From NCBI GenBank assembly GCA_024636955.1, contig JAGXGB010000029.1, forward strand, positions 1-64,000: a stretch of 64,000 nucleotides of DNA, in the 5' to 3' direction. This stretch comes from Bacteroidales bacterium. GTDB lineage: Bacteria > Bacteroidota > Bacteroidia > Bacteroidales > Lentimicrobiaceae. A program made the position numbers and the translations under genes. How positions within the stretch are numbered: position 1 is the stretch's first letter; each line of letters starts with the position of its first letter. Positions 27,090 through 35,405 of the stretch are shown here, in pieces. The notes beneath the pieces were generated by a model. That model ran no database searches, was not told the origin of the DNA, and saw only the letters and a list, made by a program, of their open reading frames with translations.

Positions 27090-29138
27090 TTACTTCAATG
27101 CCTTTAACGCTTCTGCTGCGGCATTAAGTGATGGCTCAATGGCTATTTCCCTGCCAACAGCATTCTTCATCCAAACCTGTGGCACTAAGCGACCCTGAGT
27201 ATACATCCTGTTGAATTCTGCTGCGAGTGATTTACCTTTTACTTGCTGTTCGATCTGGAAATCAATAATGTGACCCATCGGATAATTAGACAAATAGAGT
27301 GGGTTATCAATCATGTGGGAGTAAATTCCCAGTATTGGCTCATCTTTTCCGCCTAATACATCAGCATAATACATGTTCCATACTTCCTTGGCAGAAGAAA
27401 TCACTGCTTCCTTAAGCTGGGCAGGGGTTGCATTTGGATTGGCATACATCCATTTCCATACTTTCATATCAACAAGGGCAACTCCCATTATCTCATAACT
27501 TCCCCAGAAGTTATCAAGTGCCATCATGTGTTCTTTGTTAGGATCAGTATTTGGCAGACCAAGTAGTTCAAGATCACGCTTCTGGAAAAGGAACGCAACA
27601 GCTTCAGTGAATGATGTGTTAGGTACTCCCTGAAGCATGTAATAATCCACATCGTTCATTGTTACAGTTTGCTCAACATTATGTCCTAATTCATGAATAG
27701 CAATGTTGTAACCTTTATAGTCCATACCTTTTTCATGAATACGGGTACGCAGATGTGCATAATCATTACGCATAGCTGCTCCCCATGCATGACCTGATCC
27801 TCTGGCTGCATCAACAAGTATGAGTGAGGATATTTCCTGGGCTTTCTTTTCTTCCCAGCCAAGTTTAGTGAGTATAACCGGTAACTCTGCTTTAAAGGCA
27901 TCAGTATTCGGATAAAGGGATGATGTCATAGCAGTTAACTGCTCTTCGGGCATACCGCCGCGTGACTTAAACCCATTATACCATATATCAAAAGGTTGCA
28001 GTTTGCGCCCGAGTTGCTTACTAATGTATGCGGCAACTTCTTTTACCTGAGGTGATGAAACGAATTCAGTAAACAACCTCTCGATATCTGCCTGAGGTAT
28101 TTCCATTCCTTCCTCAAAAGCCCTGTCAATATAAGTTGGGAAATTTGGACTATATGGATCAATAGCCTTTAGTGCTTTGAAGTTATCAAGTAACACAGCG
28201 TATCTTTTATCGGGCTCTGAAGTGAAAGTTGCTTCTTTGCCATCCTTGTAAATCTTGTTGGTTTTTGGGTCCCAGGTATACTCACCGCTGTTTATTACAC
28301 TTTGAGGAATACTTTGATCGATGATACGCTTCATCACATCATATATTATCATCTGCTTCTCAAGCCCTGTTGCACCTACATAATTTGACTTAAGTTCATC
28401 ACGTAAGCCCCAGTGGGTAATCAACTTCATATCAGCAGGAAATAACTGCTTTCCTTTTGCATTCAGCAGGTTGCCCATGTAAATATTATAGTCGGAGATA
28501 TAAGAATCGGCTTCAGTTAAGGTCTTTGAAGCATTCATAATTATATCAGCAGGAACCCTTGAAGTAAAGCGGTCGCCCATACGTGCATAAGCCCACTGTT
28601 TGCGTGACCATTCCATGCCTTGTGCTGTCTTTTCCAAAAGACTGTAGAAGGGGAAGTTTAGTACAGTTAGGAAGGCTACTTTGTTATTAAAGAAATCATC
28701 GTTCAGATGAGCAGCTACATTATAGCTTCCGAACATCATATCAACAGGTTCAATTTCATTACCCACAAGGTGAATAGGCTCTTTCAGTTTAAGGTCGATA
28801 ACATTGAAGTAACCTGAGAAGATTTCAAAGTTGCGTTCAAGCTTTTTATACAATCTGTCGAGTGCAGCCTCATCATTCACAAAGTTCTCAATGCAAAAAG
28901 CATGGAAATCCTGTGGTGTACCATCGGTATCGCGCCAGAGTGCAGCAGCTTGTTGCACTCCTCTTTCTATACGAAACTTTGCACTCTCACCATATTTGGC
29001 CTGAAGTTCGGTTTTGACTTTTTCCATAGTTGCTTTGTCAATATTTGCTTTTTCTACGGTTGTATTAGCACTTGCTGTGAATAAGCTGCCGATGAACATG
29101 GCAAGCATTATTACTGTTAACAAACTGTTTCTCTTCAT
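27090..29138 (-). CDS. Exported gluzincin-type zinc metallopeptidase
   Basis: The 682-residue protein has a signal peptide (ending FTASAN) and a zinc site HELGH (His482, Glu483, His486) with a probable third ligand Glu512 in SFTEAVAFLF, the HExxH...E gluzincin arrangement. The distance between the motifs and the alpha-helical composition resemble M3/oligopeptidase-like enzymes, but I cannot assign the subfamily. The zinc motif is not the HExxGH of dipeptidyl-peptidase III. It probably cleaves peptides in the periplasm. A TAnnTTTG box lies 22-30 bases upstream. Confidence 0.82.
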   Translation of the reverse strand: MKRNSLLTVIMLAMFIGSLFTASANTTVEKANIDKATMEKVKTELQAKYGESAKFRIERGVQQAAALWRDTDGTPQDFHAFCIENFVNDEAALDRLYKKLERNFEIFSGYFNVIDLKLKEPIHLVGNEIEPVDMMFGSYNVAAHLNDDFFNNKVAFLTVLNFPFYSLLEKTAQGMEWSRKQWAYARMGDRFTSRVPADIIMNASKTLTEADSYISDYNIYMGNLLNAKGKQLFPADMKLITHWGLRDELKSNYVGATGLEKQMIIYDVMKRIIDQSIPQSVINSGEYTWDPKTNKIYKDGKEATFTSEPDKRYAVLLDNFKALKAIDPYSPNFPTYIDRAFEEGMEIPQADIERLFTEFVSSPQVKEVAAYISKQLGRKLQPFDIWYNGFKSRGGMPEEQLTAMTSSLYPNTDAFKAELPVILTKLGWEEKKAQEISSLILVDAARGSGHAWGAAMRNDYAHLRTRIHEKGMDYKGYNIAIHELGHNVEQTVTMNDVDYYMLQGVPNTSFTEAVAFLFQKRDLELLGLPNTDPNKEHMMALDNFWGSYEIMGVALVDMKVWKWMYANPNATPAQLKEAVISSAKEVWNMYYADVLGGKDEPILGIYSHMIDNPLYLSNYPMGHIIDFQIEQQVKGKSLAAEFNRMYTQGRLVPQVWMKNAVGREIAIEPSLNAAAEALKALK

Positions 29139-29160
29139 GATTCTCTATTTTTGAATATTG

Positions 29161-29168
29161 CAAAGTTA
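29161..29168 (-). promoter_or_regulatory. Bacteroidota -7 box for the gluzincin gene
   Basis: TAACTTTG on the minus strand fits TAnnTTTG and lies 22 bases before the start codon. It is back to back with the box for the methyltransferase at 29202. Confidence 0.6.
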
Positions 29169-29201
29169 TAAAAAAGTGGGGAGTGACTGATAACAAGTAA
29201 C

Positions 29202-29209
29202 TATCTTTG
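29202..29209 (+). promoter_or_regulatory. Bacteroidota -7 box for the menaquinone methyltransferase gene
   Basis: TATCTTTG fits TAnnTTTG and lies 18 bases before ATG 29228. The upstream TTG at 29207 overlaps the box, so it cannot be the start. Confidence 0.6.
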
Positions 29210-29227
29210 CATATTAAACTATCTATT

Positions 29228-29947
29228 ATGTTTCGAGATGAAAGCGGCCATAGGCCAACGCAAAAGATCTTCACAGAAGTTCCGCCTAAGTACGATTTCC
29301 TGAATCGGGTGCTAACCCTGAATATGGATGAGGACTGGCGAAAGAAAACCGCACGGGAGGTCCTTGCTAATAATCCCTCGAAGGTTCTTGACCTTTGCTG
29401 TGGTACTGCTGATCTCACAATGCATATTGCAGCCTATGCAGACAAGGAAACAGAGCTTTATGGTTTAGATTTTAGCCACACCATGCTGGCAAGAGCTAAA
29501 GAGAAGGTTGCGGTTTTTGGGGAAGACAGGATTAAGCTAATTCAGGGTGATGCAGGGAATATGCCTTTTGAAAATGATTATTTTGATTCTATTGGTATTT
29601 CATTCGGCTTTAGAAACCTTACATTTGAAAATCCCGATGCTCAGCTACACATTAAAGAAGTGCTCAGAGTATTAAAGCCCGGTGGCAGGTTTGTAATTGT
29701 TGAAACAAGTCAGCCTGAAAATGATCTGGTAAGAATATTATACCATGTGTATCACAATGTTATAACCGCACCTATTGGTGGACTTATATCAGGAAACCGT
29801 GATGCTTATAATTATCTTGCCTACTCAGCTAATAATTATTATACGCTTAATGAATTATCGGCGTTACTAAAGAATGCCGGTTTTAGCAAAACTACCGGTA
29901 CGCCATTAATGATGGGAGCAGCCGCTATAATGGTTGCTGTTAAATAA
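29228..29947 (+). CDS. menG: Demethylmenaquinone methyltransferase
   Basis: The 239-residue SAM-dependent methyltransferase belongs to the UbiE/MenG family. Motif I is VLDLCCGTADLTMHIA, and the family-specific FGFRNLTF and LRVLKPGGRFVIVE segments are present. It makes the last methylation in menaquinone synthesis, the quinone used by Bacteroidota. The chosen ATG gives MFRDESGHRPTQKIFTEVPPKYDFLNRVL without a foreign extension. It stands alone between a divergent peptidase gene and a damaged lipoprotein gene. Confidence 0.93.
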   Translation: MFRDESGHRPTQKIFTEVPPKYDFLNRVLTLNMDEDWRKKTAREVLANNPSKVLDLCCGTADLTMHIAAYADKETELYGLDFSHTMLARAKEKVAVFGEDRIKLIQGDAGNMPFENDYFDSIGISFGFRNLTFENPDAQLHIKEVLRVLKPGGRFVIVETSQPENDLVRILYHVYHNVITAPIGGLISGNRDAYNYLAYSANNYYTLNELSALLKNAGFSKTTGTPLMMGAAAIMVAVK

Positions 29948-29999
29948 TGTACGATTGATTATATGGACCTCGGGTAGTGATGTAAGCTGAACCTTTTAT

Positions 30000-30065
30000 A
30001 TGGAGATTGTGATTAAGAAATATGAGCTGAATATGGGGAATCTGATTAAGAAGTATGTACTGGGC
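30000..30065. repeat. 33-bp tandem duplication at a lipoprotein gene start
   Basis: Bases 30000-30032 and 30033-30065 align without gaps. The shared core is TGATTAAGAA at 30010 and 30043, and both copies start with ATGG. The 33-bp length is three times the 11-bp period of the intergenic arrays. Confidence 0.7.
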
Positions 30066-30555
30066 TTATTTCTTGCAACCTTGGTTTTACCATTTACCGG
30101 ATGCCTTGAAGAAGATCCGTGTGGTGGTCTGGATCCCGTGGTTATTGCTTACAATGAGCCTTATATACTTAGATTGAGAACACAGGGCGATACAAGCATA
30201 TTGCACTCACTTGTATAATATTAAAGACCTGGTGATTGTGGAGAATGGCGATACCCTTGATTACAGATACATAAAGACTTCTTCTGATTCAGTAATTCAG
30301 TTTACTCCAAAGTCTCTCTCAGCAGCTTATATCTATCAAAATTTTGGCTCTTTAATGCATACAGAAATTATCTTCCACTATGATTCACTCCAAAGTGATA
30401 CTATGTTTATTGAGGCGCGCCCAAAAGAGTATGAAACAGCTTGCTCCAAAGTAGAATATCAATCTATTGAGCTGAAATTCAATGAAACCATAATCAGACA
30501 AGCTAACAATACCACCTGCATCACTTGTAGGGATACACTTGTTATAAAAATATAG
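30000..30555 (+). pseudogene. Small lipoprotein gene with a frameshift and an 11-residue N-terminal duplication
   Basis: The first frame (30000-30218) encodes a lipoprotein signal with lipobox LPFTGC and then LEEDPCGGLDPVV. It ends at a TAA near 30218. A second frame, shifted by one base, begins nearby (YNIKDLVIVENGDTL) and runs to a TAG at 30555. Deleting one base around 30211 joins them into a 184-residue protein with paired cysteines near the end (CITC). The start is also odd: MEIVIKKYELN and MGNLIKKYVLG are two copies of an 11-residue segment from a 33-bp tandem duplication, so ATG 30000 and ATG 30033 are both possible. I do not recognise the family. Confidence 0.6.
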
Positions 30556-30647
30556 AGGAATTCAGGTTCTCCTTTTTACAGTTATTTTAACTACGGTTGC
30601 ACGTTATTCTGAACTTTCCCTGAACCTTAACTCCCGAGGATATAATC

Positions 30648-31343
30648 CTATTTCTTAATAAATCGGATATCAACCAAAGCCATTACCATTTTAGCAATTT
30701 CGTCAAGATTGAGAGTGCTGCAGTTAAACTCAACATCAAATAACATATCAGTATCCTCAACTCCCTTAGTAAGGCTAGCAAGCAGGCGGTGGCGTTTTAA
30801 ATCAATACTTGACAATTCCTTCATCATATGCTCGCGGGTAGTGTGATACCGTTTCATCATTAATTGCAAACGCCAATCCCTGGGTGCGTGTAGTTTGATG
30901 TGAATGCCTTTAGCGAGGCCATGGGTTATTGCTACACCTCCCCTTCCAACTATGATAGCATGGCCTTCTGATGCTGCTGAAATAATAACGGATGATATAG
31001 TCTGCCTGATCTTACGATCACTTTTATAATATTTGGTTGTAAGGGCATGAAGTACTTCATCCATAGTAGTCCGGTCAACTGAATCAGCTATCTTCATCAC
31101 CTTCCTGGGTTCCATGTCGAGCTGTTTAGCTGACTGCATGATTATTTCCTTATTCAGGATACTCCACTTTTGACCCTTTTTTTGGAATTCATCGGATAGC
31201 ATTTTAGCGAGCTTGTTTGCCTGACATCCATAGTCACGCGAAATAGTGATAAAAGGTCCTGCTTTTTCTTTTTCAGGTTGGGTGGATTCACGGTCGAAAC
31301 TATCAACCATGTACTTTATCAGTAAATTATCACTACTCTCCAT
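30648..31343 (-). CDS. Cytidylate kinase-like protein
   Basis: The 231-residue protein matches the Cytidylate_kin2 family: FITISRDYGCQANKLAKML (a P-loop variant without the usual GKS), IVGRGGVAI and LHAPRDWRL. These proteins are related to CMP kinase but are separate from the canonical Cmk, and their substrate is not established. It converges with the broken lipoprotein gene and follows pgi on the same strand, separated by a gap that contains a copy of the pgi tail. Confidence 0.82.
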   Translation of the reverse strand: MESSDNLLIKYMVDSFDRESTQPEKEKAGPFITISRDYGCQANKLAKMLSDEFQKKGQKWSILNKEIIMQSAKQLDMEPRKVMKIADSVDRTTMDEVLHALTTKYYKSDRKIRQTISSVIISAASEGHAIIVGRGGVAITHGLAKGIHIKLHAPRDWRLQLMMKRYHTTREHMMKELSSIDLKRHRLLASLTKGVEDTDMLFDVEFNCSTLNLDEIAKMVMALVDIRFIKK

Positions 31344-31374
31344 TTGATTGCGTATAAGATTTACGGTATCAACC

Positions 31375-31462
31375 TATTTAAGCCCATCTCTTAATTCCTT
31401 CGTTCTTACTCATTAAACTATTTAAGTCTTTCTCTTAATTCTTCGGTTTGTTTTTCAAATCC
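31375..31462. repeat. 44-bp tandem duplication covering the pgi stop codon
   Basis: The segment from 31419 (minus-strand pgi tail and stop) is copied at 31375. TATTTAAG occurs at 31375 and 31419, and TCTCTTAATT at 31387 and 31431, each 44 bp apart. The copy lies after the stop, so the protein is not affected. Confidence 0.65.
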
Positions 31463-32770
31463 TGGTTTTCCAAGTAATGCAAACATATTCTTTTTATATG
31501 CTTCAACACCCGGCTGATCAAAAGGATTTACGTCAAGTACATATCCTGAAAGTGCGCATGAGAACTCGTAGAAATATACTAATTGACCAAGTGTGTACTC
31601 ATTTATTTCAGGTAGGCTGATGATAATATTTGGCACCCCTCCGTCAATATGTGCAAGTAACGTTCCACGTTCAGCCTCACGGTTTACCGCACTTATGCGC
31701 TTTCCGGCAATGAAGTTTAATCCGTCAGCATCGTCCTCTTCTAAAGGAACTGTTATATTCTTTTGTGGCTGTTCTATACTTAATACTGTCTCAAATAAAA
31801 TGCGCAACCCTTCCTGCACGTATTGTCCCATACTATGCAGATCGGTAGTGAATGATACGCCTGCAGGGAAAATGCCTTTGTTTTCTTTTCCTTCGCTTTC
31901 GCCGAAGAGCTGCTTCCACCACTCAGTAAGGTATGTAAGCGATGGTTGATAATTAACCATTACTTCCACAGGTTTTCCTGCCCTGTACAATGCATTGCGA
32001 GCTGCAACATACTTAAAAGCTGGATTATCATCAATAGTCTTTGCAGTAGTAACAAGCTCTTTCATTGCTTTTGCACCTGCAACAAATTGCCTGATATCAA
32101 ATCCTGCCACAGCAATAGGCAACAAACCTACCGGCGTAAGTACAGAGTAGCGTCCTCCCACATCATCAGGTACTACATAAGTTTTATATCCCTCAGCAAC
32201 AGCCAGACGTTTTAGGGCACCCTTTGACTGATCAGTTATAGCAATTATCCGCCTTCTGGCTTCTTCCTTACCATATTTATCCTCGAGGTGTTTACGCAGA
32301 ATCCTAAAGGCAATTGCAGGTTCAGTGGTAGTGCCACTCTTTGAAATAATTGTTAATGCGTAATCCCGCTGGTCGAGTATCTTAATAAGATCGGCCATGT
32401 AATCTTCCGAAATATTGTTCCCGGCATAAACAACTAATGGTTTTCCCCGATGATCTCTTGATAAGAGTGGTGCGAAATTATTTTGAAGAGCTTCTATAAT
32501 TGCCCTTGCACCGAGGTATGACCCTCCAATGCCTATTACAACATAGATATCAGCCGCACGAGCTACATAACGGGCATCATTTTCAATACTTTCTATGAGA
32601 TTAGCATCAACCTCATCCGGCAATGTTATCCAGCCAAGGAAGTCATTTCCTTTACCGGTTTTATTAAGTAGTGAACCCTGATGAAGTACTAATTCAGAAG
32701 TGAATGCAGCGATTGTCTTCTCATCGACAAAGTTTTTTAACCCCCGGATATCTACGTTAAGATTGGTCAT
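31418..32770 (-). CDS. pgi: Glucose-6-phosphate isomerase
   Basis: The 450-residue protein has the PGI signatures VIGIGGSYLGARAIIEAL, IISKSGTTTEPAIAFR, and GESEGKENKGIFPA. It interconverts glucose 6-phosphate and fructose 6-phosphate in the cytoplasm. The length is that of the shorter bacterial PGI group rather than the 550-residue E. coli type. The gene has a TAnnTTTG box about 105 bases upstream, implying a leader of roughly 95 bases. Confidence 0.96.
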   Translation of the reverse strand: MTNLNVDIRGLKNFVDEKTIAAFTSELVLHQGSLLNKTGKGNDFLGWITLPDEVDANLIESIENDARYVARAADIYVVIGIGGSYLGARAIIEALQNNFAPLLSRDHRGKPLVVYAGNNISEDYMADLIKILDQRDYALTIISKSGTTTEPAIAFRILRKHLEDKYGKEEARRRIIAITDQSKGALKRLAVAEGYKTYVVPDDVGGRYSVLTPVGLLPIAVAGFDIRQFVAGAKAMKELVTTAKTIDDNPAFKYVAARNALYRAGKPVEVMVNYQPSLTYLTEWWKQLFGESEGKENKGIFPAGVSFTTDLHSMGQYVQEGLRILFETVLSIEQPQKNITVPLEEDDADGLNFIAGKRISAVNREAERGTLLAHIDGGVPNIIISLPEINEYTLGQLVYFYEFSCALSGYVLDVNPFDQPGVEAYKKNMFALLGKPGFEKQTEELRERLK

Positions 32771-32872
32771 TTTGTTTTGTTGATATTATATATACTGATT
32801 TTCCTATAACCTAAACCAAGAACAAGTAAGGTAGTTCAACAACTAGTCGTCCTTTAATTCGATTTGTTATAA

Positions 32873-32880
32873 CAAAAGTA
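32873..32880 (-). promoter_or_regulatory. Bacteroidota -7 box for pgi
   Basis: TACTTTTG on the minus strand fits TAnnTTTG. The start site would fall near 32866. Confidence 0.5.
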
Positions 32881-32897
32881 CATAGAAGGCGTTACAT

Positions 32898-32932
32898 AAA
32901 AAAACGAATGCAACCCCTTGGAGCTGCATTCG
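32898..32932 (-). terminator. Rho-independent terminator upstream of the pgi promoter
   Basis: CGAATGCA (32905-32912) pairs perfectly with TGCATTCG (32925-32932). Read on the minus strand the stem is followed by seven T residues at 32898-32904; on the plus strand it is followed by CCTTTTT. Confidence 0.75.
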
Positions 32933-33013
32933 CCTTTTTCACACAACAAAACCAATTTATAGTTTCACACACACAACACTATAAAAATCATTTGGTATAG
33001 TCAATCACTTTTG
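32898..33013 (-). ncRNA. Candidate small RNA with own promoter and terminator
   Basis: On the minus strand a TATCTTTG box at 33020-33027 is followed, about 80 bases later, by a perfect 8-bp hairpin (CGAATGCA/TGCATTCG, 12-base loop) and seven T residues. The roughly 115-base interval has no usable open frame. These three parts are what a stand-alone small RNA needs. I do not recognise an RNA family in it, and the -33 element is not clear. Confidence 0.45.
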
Positions 33014-33019
33014 ACCTTA

Positions 33020-33027
33020 CAAAGATA
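33020..33027 (-). promoter_or_regulatory. Bacteroidota -7 box for the candidate small RNA
   Basis: TATCTTTG on the minus strand fits TAnnTTTG exactly. No gene start follows it before the hairpin at 32905-32932. Confidence 0.45.
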
Positions 33028-33113
33028 CCCCTGCAACGTAGCTTCACTTGTTAAGCAAATACAACAAACGTTAAAAGATGTTAAGGTTAAGATAATCAAT
33101 CACCACGTAGGTT

Positions 33114-33121
33114 TACCTTTG
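33114..33121 (+). promoter_or_regulatory. Bacteroidota -7 box abutting the sensor kinase start
   Basis: TACCTTTG fits TAnnTTTG and ends five bases before ATG 33127. Transcription would begin at or within a few bases of the start codon, giving a leaderless or nearly leaderless message. Confidence 0.5.
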
Positions 33122-33126
33122 TACCT

Positions 33127-34689
33127 ATGAACAGCAGAATGATAGTTTGGATTACCTTAATGGTTAGCATTGCCATAGTAGTACTTATAGGCATTCAAAC
33201 GTATTGGATCAAGAACGCTGTTGAACTCAGGGAAACAAATTTCCAGAGGAGTGTAACAGAGGCTGTTGCCGACTTGATGTCGCGGATTGAAAAAGAAGAA
33301 GTTAACCGGCAGATCCGAAAGAATATGGAGTACAATTCCTTACTACGCTCTATTGATTCGCTTGATTACCTTATATACCTTGAAACTGGAAGTACTGATC
33401 ATTTAAACCAAAATACCGGCACTTTTAACTACCAACGCAAACAGCAATGGGATCAGGTGGTTGAAGATAATAAATGGAGCATGGTTAAAAAGTCAGATTC
33501 GGTTGAAATGGACTATCCTGGAAGTGATTCTACTATTGATACATCCGGCGGTTTAACCGGATATGCAATTCAATTGAATCGCAAAAAGGCATTTCTTCTA
33601 AACCAGGTTTTTGAGGAGATGTTTAACAATCCCTTTACACCTTACATTGAGAATTGGCTTACTGAAGGGAAGCTCGATACATTGTTAGCGGCCTCACTTA
33701 CTAATAAAGGCATCAACGCTAAGTACACTTTTGGGGTATATAGCAAATCGCGTAACCTTATGGTTATTGAAAAAGATGCTGAATACAGAGAGTCTTTGGT
33801 GCTTGACGGCATGTATTACAGGTTATTCCCTGCAAATAATTATGCATCACCCGATTATCTGGTGCTTTATTTTCCTAATCAAACCAGGTATCTTCTTGTA
33901 CAGATGGGAGGAATGTTAACCATCTCAGGGTTGCTAATGCTGGTAATCATTTTCGCTTTCATGACCGTGATAATTGCTATCTTCAGGCAAAAGAAGCTGT
34001 CAGAAATGAAGAATGATTTCATTAACAATATGACACATGAATTTAAAACACCTATCAGCACTGTATCACTGGCTTGCGAAGTATTGAATGATAAGTCAGT
34101 TCCAAAAACTGAAGAATTCGTGCACTCATACATTGATATAATCAGTGAAGAGAACAAACGCCTTGGAGTAATGGCTGAAAAAATACTTCAAACAGCTATT
34201 CTTGAAAAAGGTGAACTCAACTTGCGCAAAGAGAAGATCAACTTGCATGAAGTGATTGAAGATGTTGCCCATAAAATAGCCATACAAGTTGAAATACGCG
34301 ATGGTAGTATTAATGCCGTACTTGATGCAGAAAATTCTGAAATTATTGCTGACAAAGTGCACATCACCAATGTGATTAATAATTTGCTTGATAATGCCAA
34401 TAAATATACTCCACGTAAGCCCCTCATTAATATAATTACTCAAAACATTAACGATGGGGTGCAGGTTAGTATCGTGGATAATGGTATAGGTATCAATAAA
34501 GCCAATCAGAAAAAGATATTCGATAAACTATATAGGGTGCCTACCGGTGATGTACATGATGTGAAAGGATTTGGTTTAGGATTAAGTTATGTTAAGTTCA
34601 TTGTTGAAAAGCATGAAGGAAAAGTAAATGTGGAGAGTGAACCCGGCAAAGGCTCAACCTTCAAAATATGGTTGCCACATAAGGCATGA
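33127..34689 (+). CDS. Sensor histidine kinase, RprX-like
   Basis: The 520-residue kinase has a membrane helix at residues about 7-25, an extracytoplasmic domain of about 235 residues, and a second helix at about 262-285. HisKA has the acceptor His304 in NNMTHEFKTPISTVS, and HATPase has NNLLDNANKYTP, DNGIGI and GFGLGLSYVKFI. The next gene, 17 bases on, encodes its response regulator, and the pair resembles Bacteroides RprX/RprY. The extracytoplasmic domain is not one I recognise. Confidence 0.9.
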   Translation: MNSRMIVWITLMVSIAIVVLIGIQTYWIKNAVELRETNFQRSVTEAVADLMSRIEKEEVNRQIRKNMEYNSLLRSIDSLDYLIYLETGSTDHLNQNTGTFNYQRKQQWDQVVEDNKWSMVKKSDSVEMDYPGSDSTIDTSGGLTGYAIQLNRKKAFLLNQVFEEMFNNPFTPYIENWLTEGKLDTLLAASLTNKGINAKYTFGVYSKSRNLMVIEKDAEYRESLVLDGMYYRLFPANNYASPDYLVLYFPNQTRYLLVQMGGMLTISGLLMLVIIFAFMTVIIAIFRQKKLSEMKNDFINNMTHEFKTPISTVSLACEVLNDKSVPKTEEFVHSYIDIISEENKRLGVMAEKILQTAILEKGELNLRKEKINLHEVIEDVAHKIAIQVEIRDGSINAVLDAENSEIIADKVHITNVINNLLDNANKYTPRKPLINIITQNINDGVQVSIVDNGIGINKANQKKIFDKLYRVPTGDVHDVKGFGLGLSYVKFIVEKHEGKVNVESEPGKGSTFKIWLPHKA

Positions 34690-34706
34690 AGCAATAAATT
34701 TGTAAA

Positions 34707-35402
34707 ATGGAAAATCAAAAAGTAAGAGTATTACTGGCAGAGGATGACCGCAACCTGGGTAACATCCTCAAATCGTATCTTGAAGCAAAGGGTTATTCTA
34801 CCCGCCTCTGTGTTAACGGACAGGAAGCTTATGACCAGTTCATACGGGAAAAATACGACTTCTGCATCGTTGATGTTATGATGCCGGTAAAGGACGGATT
34901 TACGCTCGCCAGGGAAATACGACAGCACGACCGGCAAATACCTATACTCTTTCTAACAGCAAAGTCACTGGAAGATGACAAGTTAAAGGGGTTCCAGGCA
35001 GGTGCTGATGATTATCTTACCAAGCCATTCAGTATGGAGGAACTTCTATTACGCATGGAGGCTATATTAAGGCGCTCAGGCGTAAGCCCTTCAGGCAGCA
35101 AAGTATTTAAAATAGGGGACTTTGACTTTGATTATAATCTCCAGGTACTAAAGATCAATGGAGTTGAACAACGCCTGACATCAAAAGAGAATGAGCTGTT
35201 GAGGCTTCTATGTGAAAACATGAATGAAACACTCGACCGTAGTTTTGCACTCATCAAAATATGGCAGGACGACAGCTACTTCAATGCCCGTAGTATGGAT
35301 GTGTACATTGCAAAACTTCGCAAGTATTTGAAAGATGATACAAATGTTGAGCTAATTAATGTGCACGGCTTAGGATTCAGGCTGGTTATAAAAGGCCAGT
35401 AG
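34707..35402 (+). CDS. OmpR-family response regulator, RprY-like
   Basis: The 231-residue regulator has a receiver domain with acidic residues EDD near the start, phospho-acceptor Asp56 in VDVMMP and the conserved TKPF lysine, followed by a winged-helix DNA-binding domain (residues about 135-230, with SKENELLRLL and VYIAKLRKYL). It is the partner of the kinase just upstream. Its stop is only three bases from the end of the convergent helicase gene, so the two transcripts must overlap or terminate inside each other. Confidence 0.93.
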   Translation: MENQKVRVLLAEDDRNLGNILKSYLEAKGYSTRLCVNGQEAYDQFIREKYDFCIVDVMMPVKDGFTLAREIRQHDRQIPILFLTAKSLEDDKLKGFQAGADDYLTKPFSMEELLLRMEAILRRSGVSPSGSKVFKIGDFDFDYNLQVLKINGVEQRLTSKENELLRLLCENMNETLDRSFALIKIWQDDSYFNARSMDVYIAKLRKYLKDDTNVELINVHGLGFRLVIKGQ

Positions 35403-35405
35403 AAA

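Larger units (their letters stand above)
32771..33126. other. Divergent intergenic region between pgi and a sensor kinase
   Basis: This 356-base gap contains no supported protein gene. It holds the pgi promoter box, a candidate small RNA on the minus strand with its own promoter box and terminator, and a promoter box directly in front of the kinase start. Confidence 0.6.

Noticed and set aside
27090-29138. Dipeptidyl-peptidase III (M49)
   Set aside because: The zinc motif is HELGH, not the HExxGH of M49, so I assign only the gluzincin clan.
30605-30632. CTGAAC repeated at an 11-bp distance
   Set aside because: There are only two copies of six bases. This is too weak to count as another array.
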